A DNA stretch of 64,000 bases, taken from assembly GCA_963752345.1 (NCBI GenBank), contig CAVVYA010000020.1:289000-352999 (forward strand), read 5' to 3'. A program made the translations under genes and the position numbers. This document shows positions 54,477 to 63,084 of this stretch, piece by piece. The DNA comes from CAVVYA01 sp963752345. GTDB lineage: Bacteria; Pseudomonadota; Alphaproteobacteria; SMXQ01. Below the pieces are notes generated by a model. The model was given only the letters and a program-made list of their open reading frames with translations, was not told the DNA's origin and made no database searches. Position 1 is the stretch's first letter; every line of letters starts with the position of its first letter.

Positions 54477-54713
54477 GCCAGTCTGGTCTCCGCTTGAGAT
54501 TCCTGCGATCTTGCGACGTGCCGCGAAAAAGGCGGCCAGTTGGCGCGTTTTCCGCGCGCTTCTCAGCTCATCTTTGACCCCGAGACGCGTTGCTGAGCCG
54601 CGATTAGGCCAATTTTGGCCTATCGTCTCTTTTCGCAATTTCGGGGGTCAAAGGTCATCATCGGCGGGTGGCTACCATCGCGCCGTATTCCCGAGCTCGA
54701 ATCCATCAGCATC
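54477..54713. repeat. tRNA-tailed repeat, unit 5
   Basis: Starts GCCAGTCTGGTCTCCGC, contains ATCTTTGACCCCGAGA, the perfect hairpin TAGGCCA-ATTT-TGGCCTA and TCGGGGGTCAAAGGTCATC, and stops within the tail (TTCCCGAGCTCGAATCCATC, then AGCATC). The CCA is missing, as in unit 3. Confidence 0.87.
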
Positions 54714-54927
54714 TCTAAGTTATTCCTCGCGATCGGAAGTGGCTGGAGAACTAGGACCCAAAATTTTGGGCCGAGAAACGTAGAAGTGTCGCCAACTAAG
54801 GCGTTTCTGCCTTTCTGCTTACCCATTCTGCGCAGCTATTGTCTGTCCCCGTTTTATCATGCCAGGAAAGTAGCCTCGCGTTGCCGATCGCGGATATGTT
54901 GTGCTCGTAGATAAGGAGGACTTTTGG
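54714..54927. other. Leader of the following membrane protein gene
   Basis: AT-richer sequence after repeat unit 5. No gene. AAGGAGG at about 54910 is the ribosome site for ATG at 54928. Confidence 0.5.
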
Positions 54928-55985
54928 ATGTCGATTTTCGACCAAATTTTGAATGCTCAGTTTATCGAGGCGGTCGCTGCGCTTCTTTGGCCGATTGGCA
55001 CCTTCATCATCGCGTTGGCTACCAAGAACAGATTAAGCTCTTGCTGAAGCGCATAACGGGGCCAGTGTTGCTTGGCAACGAGCTAAAGTTTGCGGTGGAT
55101 GAACTGAAACAGAAAATTGACGAAACGGTTGGGCAGCAAGGATGGAAGATGGCCACGATCACGTCGAGTCCGCAAGCGGCTGCTGCCCGCGATGTAGAAT
55201 CCAATGTTGAGCGGGGTGCAGCGTCAATCGCGAAACGGCAGAGCGAGCAGCCAATGGAAAACTGTGATTACTGGTGGCGCCCGGTCCAAGAGCGTCGAGC
55301 CCTTGTCCCAAACATACCGTCAAGAAGTTTGCTCTCGCATCCACTATCTGTCACCGGGCTGGAAGCGATCTACAGAACCCTAAATAGGCCAAAGGACGCC
55401 ATTTTCGCGGCGGCGAAATATCTCGAAGATGCAATGGTTTCATTATTAGCGGCAGAAGGGAAGCTTCCATCAAAGGGGCTAAGAAATCCGAGATACTTGG
55501 CGCGTAAAATCGAAGGCGGGAAATATTTACCCAAGGAATTTCACGAGGCAGTTGAGAAATTTGTGACATTTGAAACTGCCATAGCGGCAGATTTGGCATC
55601 TTTTTCTCAAGCTGATCTGACCGAGGTCGCTCGACTGGGCGCTGAATTGGTCGAACTAGTTGAGCGCGTCTACCGTGACATAATTTTTGTTGAGAACGCT
55701 CGCTTGCCCGTCTTCTCGGACGAGGAATGCCGCGTCCAGGTTCCCAAGTATGAGGCCGTGGCACTTCTGTTTGCCGCGACGCCTGGAAGCACGGGCGCGA
55801 ATGTGCTCCGGATAACTAACAAGATTGGTTACTATCAGCAGGGCCGCCAGGTATCTTCAGAATGGGAGGATAACCTAAAGGACGCGGGGTGGGTCTGGTT
55901 GAGACGAGATGAACATTCGAAGCCAGTAAGACTGCCCTCGGACAAGCTGTTCGTTGGAAGGCATCTCGAAGAAATTGTCGGCTGA
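54928..55985 (+). CDS. Membrane-anchored protein of unknown function (apparent frameshift)
   Basis: About 352 residues after correction. MSIFDQILNAQFIEAVAALL then WPIGTFIIALA gives one N-terminal membrane span; ATG at 54928 follows AAGGAGG by a good distance. One base is missing at about 55018, after which YQEQIKLLLKRITGPVLLG and NELKFAVDELKQKIDE continue. The large cytoplasmic part has a middle region with RTLNRPKDAIFAAAKYLEDA and a C-terminal part ending LPSDKLFVGRHLEEIVG. I recognise no catalytic motif. Low GC and the island setting suggest horizontal transfer. Convergent with the nuclease-transglycosylase pair. Confidence 0.7.
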
Positions 55986-56249
55986 CGCTGTTAGCGCGCA
56001 TGTCGTAAATGAAGATTGCCTCATCCCGCTATTTGGTGCGGCGGACAGAATGCCCGCCACCGTGCCCACAGTAGCCCCGCAAGTGCCCGGCAAGATCGCG
56101 CCGTCTTCCGAATTGAAGCCGACGGCTAAGGCGTCTTGAGTGCGCGCTAAGTTGAAGTGTGGCGGCAGTTTGGCGGTGCGCCCTTGGTGCGGATATTCGC
56201 GCCACTTCTTGGGGTGAGGTTCTAACGTTGGAGCGCCCGCACATCACGT

Positions 56250-56987
56250 TCAATACAACCGCAGGGCATCAGGACTCAAGCCCTGCCAGCTAACCCGTAG
56301 CTTGGAATCGCTCAGAATGTGATCCGGTGAACTCAGTCCGTTACGGCGAGCTATCAAGGCAGCAGTTTCTCCAAAGTTTTCTGGCGCCTTACCTGCATGC
56401 AGCTTCTTTAAAATCGTCCACAATGTTTCGCCCGGCGCGACCTTATACAGAATGTCGGTGCTCTTTAAGAAACTGTCGGTGAAAATAAACACGCCAACTC
56501 GGTCGGCCAGGCTTGATGATCGTTCTCTATCAATATGGCCGGCCCCAATTATCCGTTTGATTTCTGGATCGCTTTCATTCCTGAGAGTTGTCTCAACAAA
56601 TTCGCGCCTGAGCAACGCTGGTCCCTCGCTACATCCGAATGGAACATTTGTGATGAACCAGAAAAGGTCAGACTCGTGGCGCTTATTGTCACAGCAAACT
56701 ACATAGGCTTTGGCAAGGAATCGTCTGTATTCGGCCAACAGATTGGAGCCCAAGCTGTATCCTTTGCATTCGCCGAACACCTCTCTAGCGTGCCAAGGGT
56801 GACGATAGAGGCCTACGAAGTCGAAGGAAAATGAGCGACCATCCCGACCCACGAACGAGGTTTTCGCGGGCGCATCGTGCACGTGAAACTGAACGGAAAA
56901 GGGAGGGACCGTGGCCTCTAATGCGCCAGTAAAAACGTATTGATATGCGTGGCCTATGGCCTGGTTTATTTCCCCAGGTGCGACCAT
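56250..56987 (-). CDS. PD-(D/E)xK nuclease-like protein with C-terminal LysM-like domain
   Basis: 245 residues from ATG at 56987. The central segment RSFSFDFVGLYRHPWHAREV and FGECKGYSLG fits a restriction-like nuclease core: Asp56 and Glu73-x-Lys75, then a helix (LLAEYRRFLAKAYVV). The C terminus (about 181-233), YKVAPGETLWTILKKLHAG ... ALIARRNGLSSPDHILSD, has the shape of a LysM sugar-binding repeat. No secretion signal is seen. The start lies inside the 3' end of the GT51-like gene, so translation is probably coupled. The pairing of a nuclease core with LysM is unusual. Nuclease activity is inferred from motif shape only. Confidence 0.65.
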   Translation of the reverse strand: MVAPGEINQAIGHAYQYVFTGALEATVPPFSVQFHVHDAPAKTSFVGRDGRSFSFDFVGLYRHPWHAREVFGECKGYSLGSNLLAEYRRFLAKAYVVCCDNKRHESDLFWFITNVPFGCSEGPALLRREFVETTLRNESDPEIKRIIGAGHIDRERSSSLADRVGVFIFTDSFLKSTDILYKVAPGETLWTILKKLHAGKAPENFGETAALIARRNGLSSPDHILSDSKLRVSWQGLSPDALRLY

Positions 56988-57733
56988 ACCGAACCCTCCT
57001 CGCCATAAACGTAATTGTATAGGTGGGCTATTTCTTGCTCCGTTGTTCCATAGCGGCCCAGGCACTCACAAAGAGCCGGTCGATTGAGCAGAACTCGTAT
57101 CCTCGCCAAAGAAACACGATTTGGGGAGGCGAGCCGCTCGGCCAGAAAGAATGAGTGAGCTGTGGTCAGTTGCTCTGGATAGAGGCCGAAGTAGCCTTTC
57201 GCAGCGGCGTGCAGGCCGTAATAGCTGCGTCCCCAATAGACTGTGTCGAGGTATTCCCTCAAAAGATTAGTTTTGGCAGCTTCACCTATCGCGAATTGGC
57301 GAAACGCCCATGCGAGTTGCCGAACTTTGCGGCTGAGCGTCCTTGAGCGTTTTTCTCCAAGGCGTGCGCGGCGGATATCGAAAATTTGCTGGACTAAAGT
57401 ACTTGCTCCTTGAAGAGTTGAGCCTCGTGCGTTCTGCTGTGCAGCTCGAAGAATAGCAATCGGATCTATTCCGAAATGAATTGGAAACCTCTTATCCTCG
57501 ACAAGAAGAAGCAATTCGATGGTGTGTTGAGGAACAGCAAGAGCTGCTGAATATCGCTTTGCCGCCGGTCCGACAAAGGGGGCAAAAACTTTATCAGAGC
57601 AGACACTAAGTCCGTCAGCCCACCAACCAATTTTGGCACGGTTTGAAGATGAGAGTTGATCAAACTGGCCAACGAAATCCCGCTCCATTTTGCCCCCGAG
57701 TAGTTGCCCCAGCATAGCAGGATTTTGGATCAT
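56966..57733 (-). CDS. Soluble GT51 (peptidoglycan transglycosylase)-like protein
   Basis: 255 residues. GT51 motifs in order: LLLVEDKRFPIHFGIDPIAI (ExxxFxxHxG; catalytic Glu79), LQGASTLVQQIFDIRRARLG (GxSTxxQQ), RTLSRKVRQLAWAFRQFAIG (RKxxE, here RKVRQ at 135-139 with Gln replacing Glu), KTNLLREYLDTVYWGRSYYG, AAAKGYFGLYPEQLTTAHSF and ERLASPNR. There is no membrane anchor and no penicillin-binding domain, unlike MtgA or PBP1. The changed second acidic residue may mean an inactive or repurposed enzyme. It overlaps the nuclease-like gene by 22 bases. ATG 57733 is tentative; 57688 is possible. Confidence 0.75.
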   Translation of the reverse strand: MIQNPAMLGQLLGGKMERDFVGQFDQLSSSNRAKIGWWADGLSVCSDKVFAPFVGPAAKRYSAALAVPQHTIELLLLVEDKRFPIHFGIDPIAILRAAQQNARGSTLQGASTLVQQIFDIRRARLGEKRSRTLSRKVRQLAWAFRQFAIGEAAKTNLLREYLDTVYWGRSYYGLHAAAKGYFGLYPEQLTTAHSFFLAERLASPNRVSLARIRVLLNRPALCECLGRYGTTEQEIAHLYNYVYGEEGSVWSHLGK

Positions 57734-57790
57734 AGTAGTAAGGTTGGAAACCTCGCCGCCACTATGGTGACATTGGGCAATCGGGGCGCG

Positions 57791-57958
57791 TCATCCGCAC
57801 CGCCTGCGCCGCCGGCCATCCCGGCGCCGTGCTAGGCCCTCAGCTGTAAGTGTCTGACTAACGCGTCTACCGTTGCGCTCGATGACGCGGAGCTTACGAC
57901 CATATTGATCTTCATCGCGGTTGCAGACGCGGACCACTGTGAAAGGCCCCGCGTTCAT
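57791..57958 (-). pseudogene. C-terminal fragment of a thermonuclease (SNase) family protein
   Basis: 55 codons from ATG at 57958: FTVVRVCNRDEDQYGRKLRV, IERNGRRVSQTLTAEGLARR and DGRRRRRCG. This matches the end of SNase-like nucleases (DRYGR..RVV.R.GR.LG..LVAEGLA..W.G). The catalytic N-terminal strands are absent. It is probably a remnant rather than a working gene. Confidence 0.6.
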
Positions 57959-57985
57959 CAGCTCCAATAATCGTATCGTGCTTTC

Positions 57986-58858
57986 TTGCCCAGTGCCGCC
58001 TCAGAGGCGCACTTCGGCTCGCTAACTTCTGGCGTGTCGATATCAGCGAGCCTCGCGGGGGCTATCTTCGATGGCTTTGATGAGATGAAGCACGGGATGA
58101 CCCTGTCCCGGTTTGAGGCCAACATTACGGAACTGATGCGGCTTGATCGTGGACAATCTAAAGTTCTTATCCTTGGTCGAGATACTGCATTCCACGATGA
58201 CCTGGAGTTCCGAGCAATTATCCACGGTCGCCAAATCACTGCCGGAGGTCAGGATGTGCAGGCGCGTGATCGCAGAGCATTCAGAGAAATACAGGTAAGA
58301 GACTTCACTCTGGAAGAGGCGCGGACTTTCGTTGAGCGGTATTTTCCGATTGCTGCGCAAGAGGCGACGCGCGGAGCGGAAAATCCTGATCCGCATTGGA
58401 TTGAGGCCCGACGTGAGGAATTGCTCGATGGTTCCTTTGACCACCATTACGTCAATCGGGATGAGAACCTGGCGCTTTGGACATTTCTGCACTCGGCAAG
58501 AATTTCCCAGGATCAGCATGGGCAAATTGTTGTCGGACTGGACCTGCGTGAGGCAACTCGACGACTAACGCCAGTGTTGCGGATCGGCTTCGCCGAAGAT
58601 TCGGAAGATGGTGCCCCCGCTCAGTTGGTGGCGGCACCCGTGCAGACGATATATCGGGCTTGGGGCGTGCGAGAGGCTGAACTGGAGAGGGTTCGCCCGT
58701 TCTTCGGCGAAGAGAAGCTTCGGGACAAGATCAGACCTCTGGAGGTGGAGTTCAAGGCGTCTGGCAGGTCCGAGACGTCGGAGAGAGAAACCAAACCGAG
58801 CCAGCCAGCGAACAAGCTTACCCTACGACAGAAACCCCGAATCCCGGGAAATCACTAG
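57986..58858 (+). pseudogene. 5'-truncated NACHT/STAND-type NTPase fragment
   Basis: Open frame of 290 codons from GTG 57986. GAIFDGFDEMKHGM at about 25-38 is a Walker B with the DGFDE pattern of NACHT NTPases, followed by RFEANITELMRL and KVLILGRDTAFHDDLEF (sensor region), then VRDFTLEEARTFVERYFP. The upstream P-loop domain is missing; the sequence ahead of it is SNase debris on the other strand. The C-terminal part ends in a Lys/Ser-rich tail with no effector domain visible. Probably a remnant of a defence NTPase, cut when the island was rearranged. Confidence 0.6.
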
Positions 58859-58873
58859 GTACACAACCAGCGC

Positions 58874-60583
58874 CTAGCGAAATTGACATCGTTGTCTATC
58901 CCATTCGCGCGGCAGCACCTCGTGCAAGATGAGCCTTTTAGCCATAACTTCGGGTGCTTGGCGTCCTTCCACGATGGCTTCCTGGATGTCGGGCGCGATA
59001 AACGCCAGCCGTAGCACGCGACCGACATAAGAGCTTGCCTTCCTCTCGGATGCAGCAATCTTGTTAATGGACCGAGCTCTACCATCCAGGATCCGCTCAA
59101 GCCAATCATGGGCCTGTGCAAGCGCCTTGATTAGCGCGGGATCCGTCTTGCCATTCGCGCGACTTTCCGCGCCGACAATAAGCTTCATTTGGCTGCCACG
59201 CATTCCCATCCGTACCCGTACCGTGATGGCGTATTCGCCGGCACTCCGCTGGCGTTTGGATTGGCTCGGCGGAGTTTGCCGACCTGGCGACAGAGCCAGC
59301 CGGAGAGCTTCCACGTTTACGCGGATTTCGAGAGTGCCATCTCCAATAGTCACCCGATGGAGAAGGGGGCGCACCTGGGCCATCCATACTGTGGGCGCTA
59401 TCTGCCGTAAACGATGGCTCAGTCGCTCGCTGGCGCCGATTGCCTGGTTTACGGCCGATGCATCCAAAACGCTTCCGAGCGCTTCAAGAAGTCGAGGAGG
59501 AAAGGCCAGAAACTGGATTAGCCCATCCCGGACTGCGGTCTCGATCTCGTTGGCTGGTATCCGGCGGAGCTGGCTCTTAGCCGCCTTCTCGCCGGTAATG
59601 AGAGAATGCTCGACATAGTAGCGGTAGCGGCGTCCGTTCTTTACTGAGTGCGACGGCGTAAATCGGTTGCCCTTGGCATCGAAGAGCAGGCCGATGAGGA
59701 GGTTGCGTTCGTCCCGCGCGCCTGATCGGATCCATTTGCCCTGGCGGTTGGCTGCTAGCCGGTCTTGAACCGCGCGCCACATCGTTTCCGTGACGAGCGG
59801 AGGATGTGATGCCGGGTAGCTCTGCCCGCCATGGGGAATACGGCCGACATAAATCGGATTTCGGAGGACGGCATAGATGTGCCCTCGTCTGAGAGCATTG
59901 CCGCCCGTCCGTCGGTTCGGAGCATTAATACGGACCTTTGTACGTAAGCCGAGACGGGCTGCTTCGGTGACCACTGCCCTGACATTGCCGTGCTTGAGAT
60001 ACAGGCGGAAGAGGATGCGGATCGTTCCGGCTTCAGCCGGATTAATGACGAGGGCTCGATCCTTCCAGTCGTATCCGAGGGGCACCGTACCGCCCATCCA
60101 CATGCCTTTCTTTTTCGAGGCGGCGATTTTGTCGCGGATGCGCTCGCCGGTGATCTCCCGCTCGAACTGGGCGAAGGAGAGCAGGACGTTGAGCATCAGC
60201 CGGCCCATGGAGGTCGTTGTGTTGAACTGTTGGGTGACCGAGACGAACGATACGCCATACTTGTCGAATTTCTCGGCGAGCTTGGCGAAGTCGGTGAGGG
60301 AGCGAGTGAGTCGGTCGATTTTGTAGATGACGATGACATCGATGCGCCGAGCCCGGACCCGCTCAAGCAGCCGCCGCATGGCTGGCCGTTCGAGTGTGCC
60401 GCCCGAATGGCCGCCATCGTCAAATCGTTCCGGGATGACGCGCCAGCCCTCATGGGCCTGGCTCTTGATATAGGCCTCGCAGGCTTCACGCTGAGCTTCG
60501 AGCGTGTTGAATTCCTGCTCCAGACCCTCGTCGGTCGACTTGCGGGTGTAGATGGCGCAGCGAATGATCTTCTTGGTCGTCAT
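58874..60583 (-). CDS. Large serine recombinase
   Basis: 569 residues from ATG at 60583 (MTTKKIIRCAIYTRKSTDEG). Resolvase catalytic domain: CAIYTRKSTDEGLEQEFN (nucleophile Ser in RKS), FDDGGHSGGTLERPAMRRLL, VIVIYKIDRLTRSLTDFAKL and SFAQFEREITGERIRDKI. Then a recombinase domain (GYDWKDRALVINPAEA, YAVLRNPIYVGRI) and a zinc-ribbon-like/coiled-coil C-terminal part. Site-specific integrase of phage and islands. It overlaps the upstream small gene (ATGA), and its C-terminal extension to residue 569 is typical of rhizobial versions. Confidence 0.93.
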   Translation of the reverse strand: MTTKKIIRCAIYTRKSTDEGLEQEFNTLEAQREACEAYIKSQAHEGWRVIPERFDDGGHSGGTLERPAMRRLLERVRARRIDVIVIYKIDRLTRSLTDFAKLAEKFDKYGVSFVSVTQQFNTTTSMGRLMLNVLLSFAQFEREITGERIRDKIAASKKKGMWMGGTVPLGYDWKDRALVINPAEAGTIRILFRLYLKHGNVRAVVTEAARLGLRTKVRINAPNRRTGGNALRRGHIYAVLRNPIYVGRIPHGGQSYPASHPPLVTETMWRAVQDRLAANRQGKWIRSGARDERNLLIGLLFDAKGNRFTPSHSVKNGRRYRYYVEHSLITGEKAAKSQLRRIPANEIETAVRDGLIQFLAFPPRLLEALGSVLDASAVNQAIGASERLSHRLRQIAPTVWMAQVRPLLHRVTIGDGTLEIRVNVEALRLALSPGRQTPPSQSKRQRSAGEYAITVRVRMGMRGSQMKLIVGAESRANGKTDPALIKALAQAHDWLERILDGRARSINKIAASERKASSYVGRVLRLAFIAPDIQEAIVEGRQAPEVMAKRLILHEVLPREWDRQRCQFR

Positions 60584-60942
60584 CGGACAGAGCCTGCGGC
60601 GCTTTTGGCGTCGCGGACCTTCCGGTTGTCGAGCAGGCCGAAGAAGCGCGGACCCGACCATCGGGCGCCCGTGATCGCCTGGGCCACGGCGGACAGCGAA
60701 GGGTAGTGTTGCCGGCTTAACCGGGCCATGACCGCCGCTGCTTCTGCGATCGTCGCTACGTCAGCGCCGACCAGCCGCAGTTCGCGTGCATAGCGCTCGC
60801 AGGTTTTCTCGGTCAGCTTTGCCGACTGTCCCGCGGCGGCGACAATCGTCGCATCCTCGAGAATCGCTGTAGCAACCGTGAACAGCCGCCGGGCCAGTTC
60901 GTGCAGATTCTTGTCCATGTCTGCCCCATAGTGCTCGGACAT
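60580..60942 (-). CDS. Small protein coupled to the recombinase
   Basis: 120 residues; ATG at 60918 (MDKNLHELARRLFTVATAIL) is an alternative to 60942. Largely helical: DATIVAAAGQSAKLTEKTCE and YARELRLVGADVATIAEAAA. The TGA overlaps the recombinase ATG. Its position suggests an accessory or directionality factor, but no helix-turn-helix is obvious. No function is assigned. Confidence 0.7.
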   Translation of the reverse strand: MSEHYGADMDKNLHELARRLFTVATAILEDATIVAAAGQSAKLTEKTCERYARELRLVGADVATIAEAAAVMARLSRQHYPSLSAVAQAITGARWSGPRFFGLLDNRKVRDAKSAAGSVR

Positions 60943-61042
60943 TCATGCTTCCTATGCCAAGGAAGTCCAGTCCGTCTGCGACGATCGACAAATGAGGGCC
61001 GCATTCGTGTGAATGCGGCCCCGGATCATTTTATATCCAAGA

Positions 61043-61495
61043 CTAGTTCAGTTTCTTCGGATCGCTCGCATTTGGCCTCGCGCAGTCAGGTGCTGGCGCC
61101 TCTCGGTACTTGCGTTGATTGTCCGCGAGTCTTTTTTCTACTTCTTCCTGCGAAGGCCTGGGCCCAAGCAGTAGTACGCCGCCGATCCTCCTCTTGTCCT
61201 CAGGAGGTATATCGAGTTGACCGGTCAGCCTCGCCATCGAAACCAACACGCGCCGCGCCTGATTATCGCTCTTCAAAGAATCGTTGAGAACGGTCTCGAC
61301 GAAGGCTTCGCCCTTGGAAATTCGCCGAACCTTATCGCCATCGCGAACGACGACCTTCTTGCTCAGTGCCTCCTTTAGGATCGTTGCTATGTTCTTGCTA
61401 CCTTTGGGCCTTCCGTTCTTGTTACCAGACTGACATGGCTTAAACTGCGTGAGCGTTGGCGGCTTAGCGTAGCCGACCTCGTAATCATCAGACAT
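61043..61495 (-). CDS. DUF5681 family protein
   Basis: 150 residues. The N-terminal DUF5681 signature FKPCQSGNKNGRPKGSKNIA (usually KPGQSGNPKGRPKGSKN) is followed by ILKEALSKKVVVRDGDKVRR and a basic C terminus. The family accompanies phage or island DNA-processing genes and may bind DNA through its Gly/Arg/Lys-rich motif. It lies 10 bases after the ParB-methyltransferase gene and is probably translated with it. The start MSDDYEVGYAKPPTLTQ is at 61495. Confidence 0.82.
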   Translation of the reverse strand: MSDDYEVGYAKPPTLTQFKPCQSGNKNGRPKGSKNIATILKEALSKKVVVRDGDKVRRISKGEAFVETVLNDSLKSDNQARRVLVSMARLTGQLDIPPEDKRRIGGVLLLGPRPSQEEVEKRLADNQRKYREAPAPDCARPNASDPKKLN

Positions 61496-61505
61496 CGCTA
61501 TCTCC

Positions 61506-62840
61506 TTAGGCGAACAAGTCGCGCATGTCGTTGAACGTAACCGCGGAAGCGGCATGCATCGCCTCATCGCCGGTCAGTTGCTGAAAACGCTCGATGATGG
61601 TGTCGACGTATTTGGGGTCGACTTCCATCAGGTAGGCGCACCTGCCTACGCGCTCGGCCGCGATCAGCGTTGTTCCGCTACCCCCGAAGCAATCGAGCAC
61701 GATTCCGCCTCGGGTCGAGCAATCGAGCATGGCGTCGGCAACCAGCGAGACCGGTTTTACGGTCGGATGCATCGCGAGCGCTTCCGAGCGTTCGGCGCCG
61801 AGCGTGTTCACGCCGGCATAGTCCCAAACGTTGGTCCTGTAGCGACCGTGTTTGCCGAGTTCGACGTTGTTGACGTGAGACGCCGAGCCGTGTTTGAAGA
61901 CGAAGACGAGTTCGTGCTTGGATCGGTAGAGCGAGCCCATGCCTCCGTTCGTCTTGTTCCATATGCAGAGGTTCTTGAAGTCGCTGTACGTGGCACGCGC
62001 AGCGCTCAGGAGTTCGAAGCTGTGTCGCCAATCCATACATATGAAGTGGATCGAGCCCTCAGAGCTGTAGTTCGTCAAGTGCCCGAACACGGTCTGCAGG
62101 AAGCTGACGAACTCGGCTTCACTCATTTCGCCCGAAGCCATGGCGAATTCTGCGTGCTTAACCTTGCCTAATCCGCAGACGTGACCATCGATCGGGACGT
62201 TGTAGGGCGGGTCAGTGAAGACCATCTGTGCCCTTCCGTCGCCCAAGAGTGCCGCGAAGGATGCTGCCTTGGTCGCATTTCCGTAGAGCAGCCTGTGGCG
62301 ACCGAGCAACCATAGGTCCCCGAGCTGGGAAACTGGCGGTCGATTGTCCAACTTGGGCACTCGATCGGCTCGATCGTTCTCTTCAGGCATGAGGCTGTTG
62401 AGCAGGATGTCGATTTCAGGCAGTTCGAAGCCTGTGAGCGTCAAATCGATCTGGAGATCTGATAGGTACTGGAATTCGAGCGCCAGCAGAGGCCGGTCCC
62501 ATCCGGCGTTTTCCGCGAGCTTGTTGTCGGCGATGACATAGGCTCGTATGTCGGCTTCGCTCAGGTCCGATAGGTAGATGACGGGCATGGCATCGAGTCC
62601 GAGCGCCTTGGCGGCCTCGACCCGTCCGTGGCCGGCTATGATCGTGCCACCGCTATCTATCAGGACCGGGTTGGTGAATCCGAAGCGCTTGATGCTGTCG
62701 GCGATTTGCCGGATTTGCGTCTTTGTATGTGTCCGCGGGTTCGTTTTGCGGACCAATAGGGCGGAGATCGGTCGATATTCGACCGTCAGGTGACGTAGAG
62801 CCAGATCGAGGCGATCTGGAATTGTGCTGGTGGGGTTCAT
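61506..62840 (-). CDS. ParB-domain DNA methyltransferase fusion
   Basis: 444 residues. N-terminal ParB/Srx-like domain: LTVEYRPISALLVRKTNPRT and QIRQIADSIKRFGFTNPVLI with GGTIIAGHGRVEAAKALGL. C-terminal N4/N6-methyltransferase: motif IV VFTDPPYNVPIDGHVCGLG and SAM motif GIVLDCFGGSGTTLIAAERV; MEVDPKYVDTIIERF ends the fold. This fusion is common in alphaproteobacterial prophages and islands with DUF5681. It modifies DNA, probably at a specific sequence, and may protect the element from restriction. Start ATG at 62840. Confidence 0.93.
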   Translation of the reverse strand: MNPTSTIPDRLDLALRHLTVEYRPISALLVRKTNPRTHTKTQIRQIADSIKRFGFTNPVLIDSGGTIIAGHGRVEAAKALGLDAMPVIYLSDLSEADIRAYVIADNKLAENAGWDRPLLALEFQYLSDLQIDLTLTGFELPEIDILLNSLMPEENDRADRVPKLDNRPPVSQLGDLWLLGRHRLLYGNATKAASFAALLGDGRAQMVFTDPPYNVPIDGHVCGLGKVKHAEFAMASGEMSEAEFVSFLQTVFGHLTNYSSEGSIHFICMDWRHSFELLSAARATYSDFKNLCIWNKTNGGMGSLYRSKHELVFVFKHGSASHVNNVELGKHGRYRTNVWDYAGVNTLGAERSEALAMHPTVKPVSLVADAMLDCSTRGGIVLDCFGGSGTTLIAAERVGRCAYLMEVDPKYVDTIIERFQQLTGDEAMHAASAVTFNDMRDLFA

Positions 62841-62909
62841 GGTGGGAGTCCGATGCTTGCGGAGTCGCCAAAAAAATTAGGCGCGACGTCCGCGATGGAA
62901 TTTGCTGGC

Positions 62910-62956
62910 TTTGCTGGATCACCCAGCAAAATCAGCACCCATCGGGCGTCACGCCC
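62910..62956. promoter_or_regulatory. Two palindromes upstream of the ParB-methyltransferase gene
   Basis: TTTGCTGG-ATCAC-CCAGCAAA (62910-62930) and GGGCGTCACGCCC (62944-62956). They lie 70-120 bases ahead of the methyltransferase start and about 130-170 bases from the end of the XRE gene, so either could be an operator. The first could also form a transcript hairpin. Confidence 0.5.
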
Positions 62957-63084
62957 TCACATTGAAGCTACACCAAATGCGTTACGCCTATGCATAACAG
63001 AAACGCCTCGCTTCAGGCACTCAAAATCTAGCACATTGGGTGACCGGGATTGGAGTCAAAAAGCGGGCGATCCCCGCGCCACCA

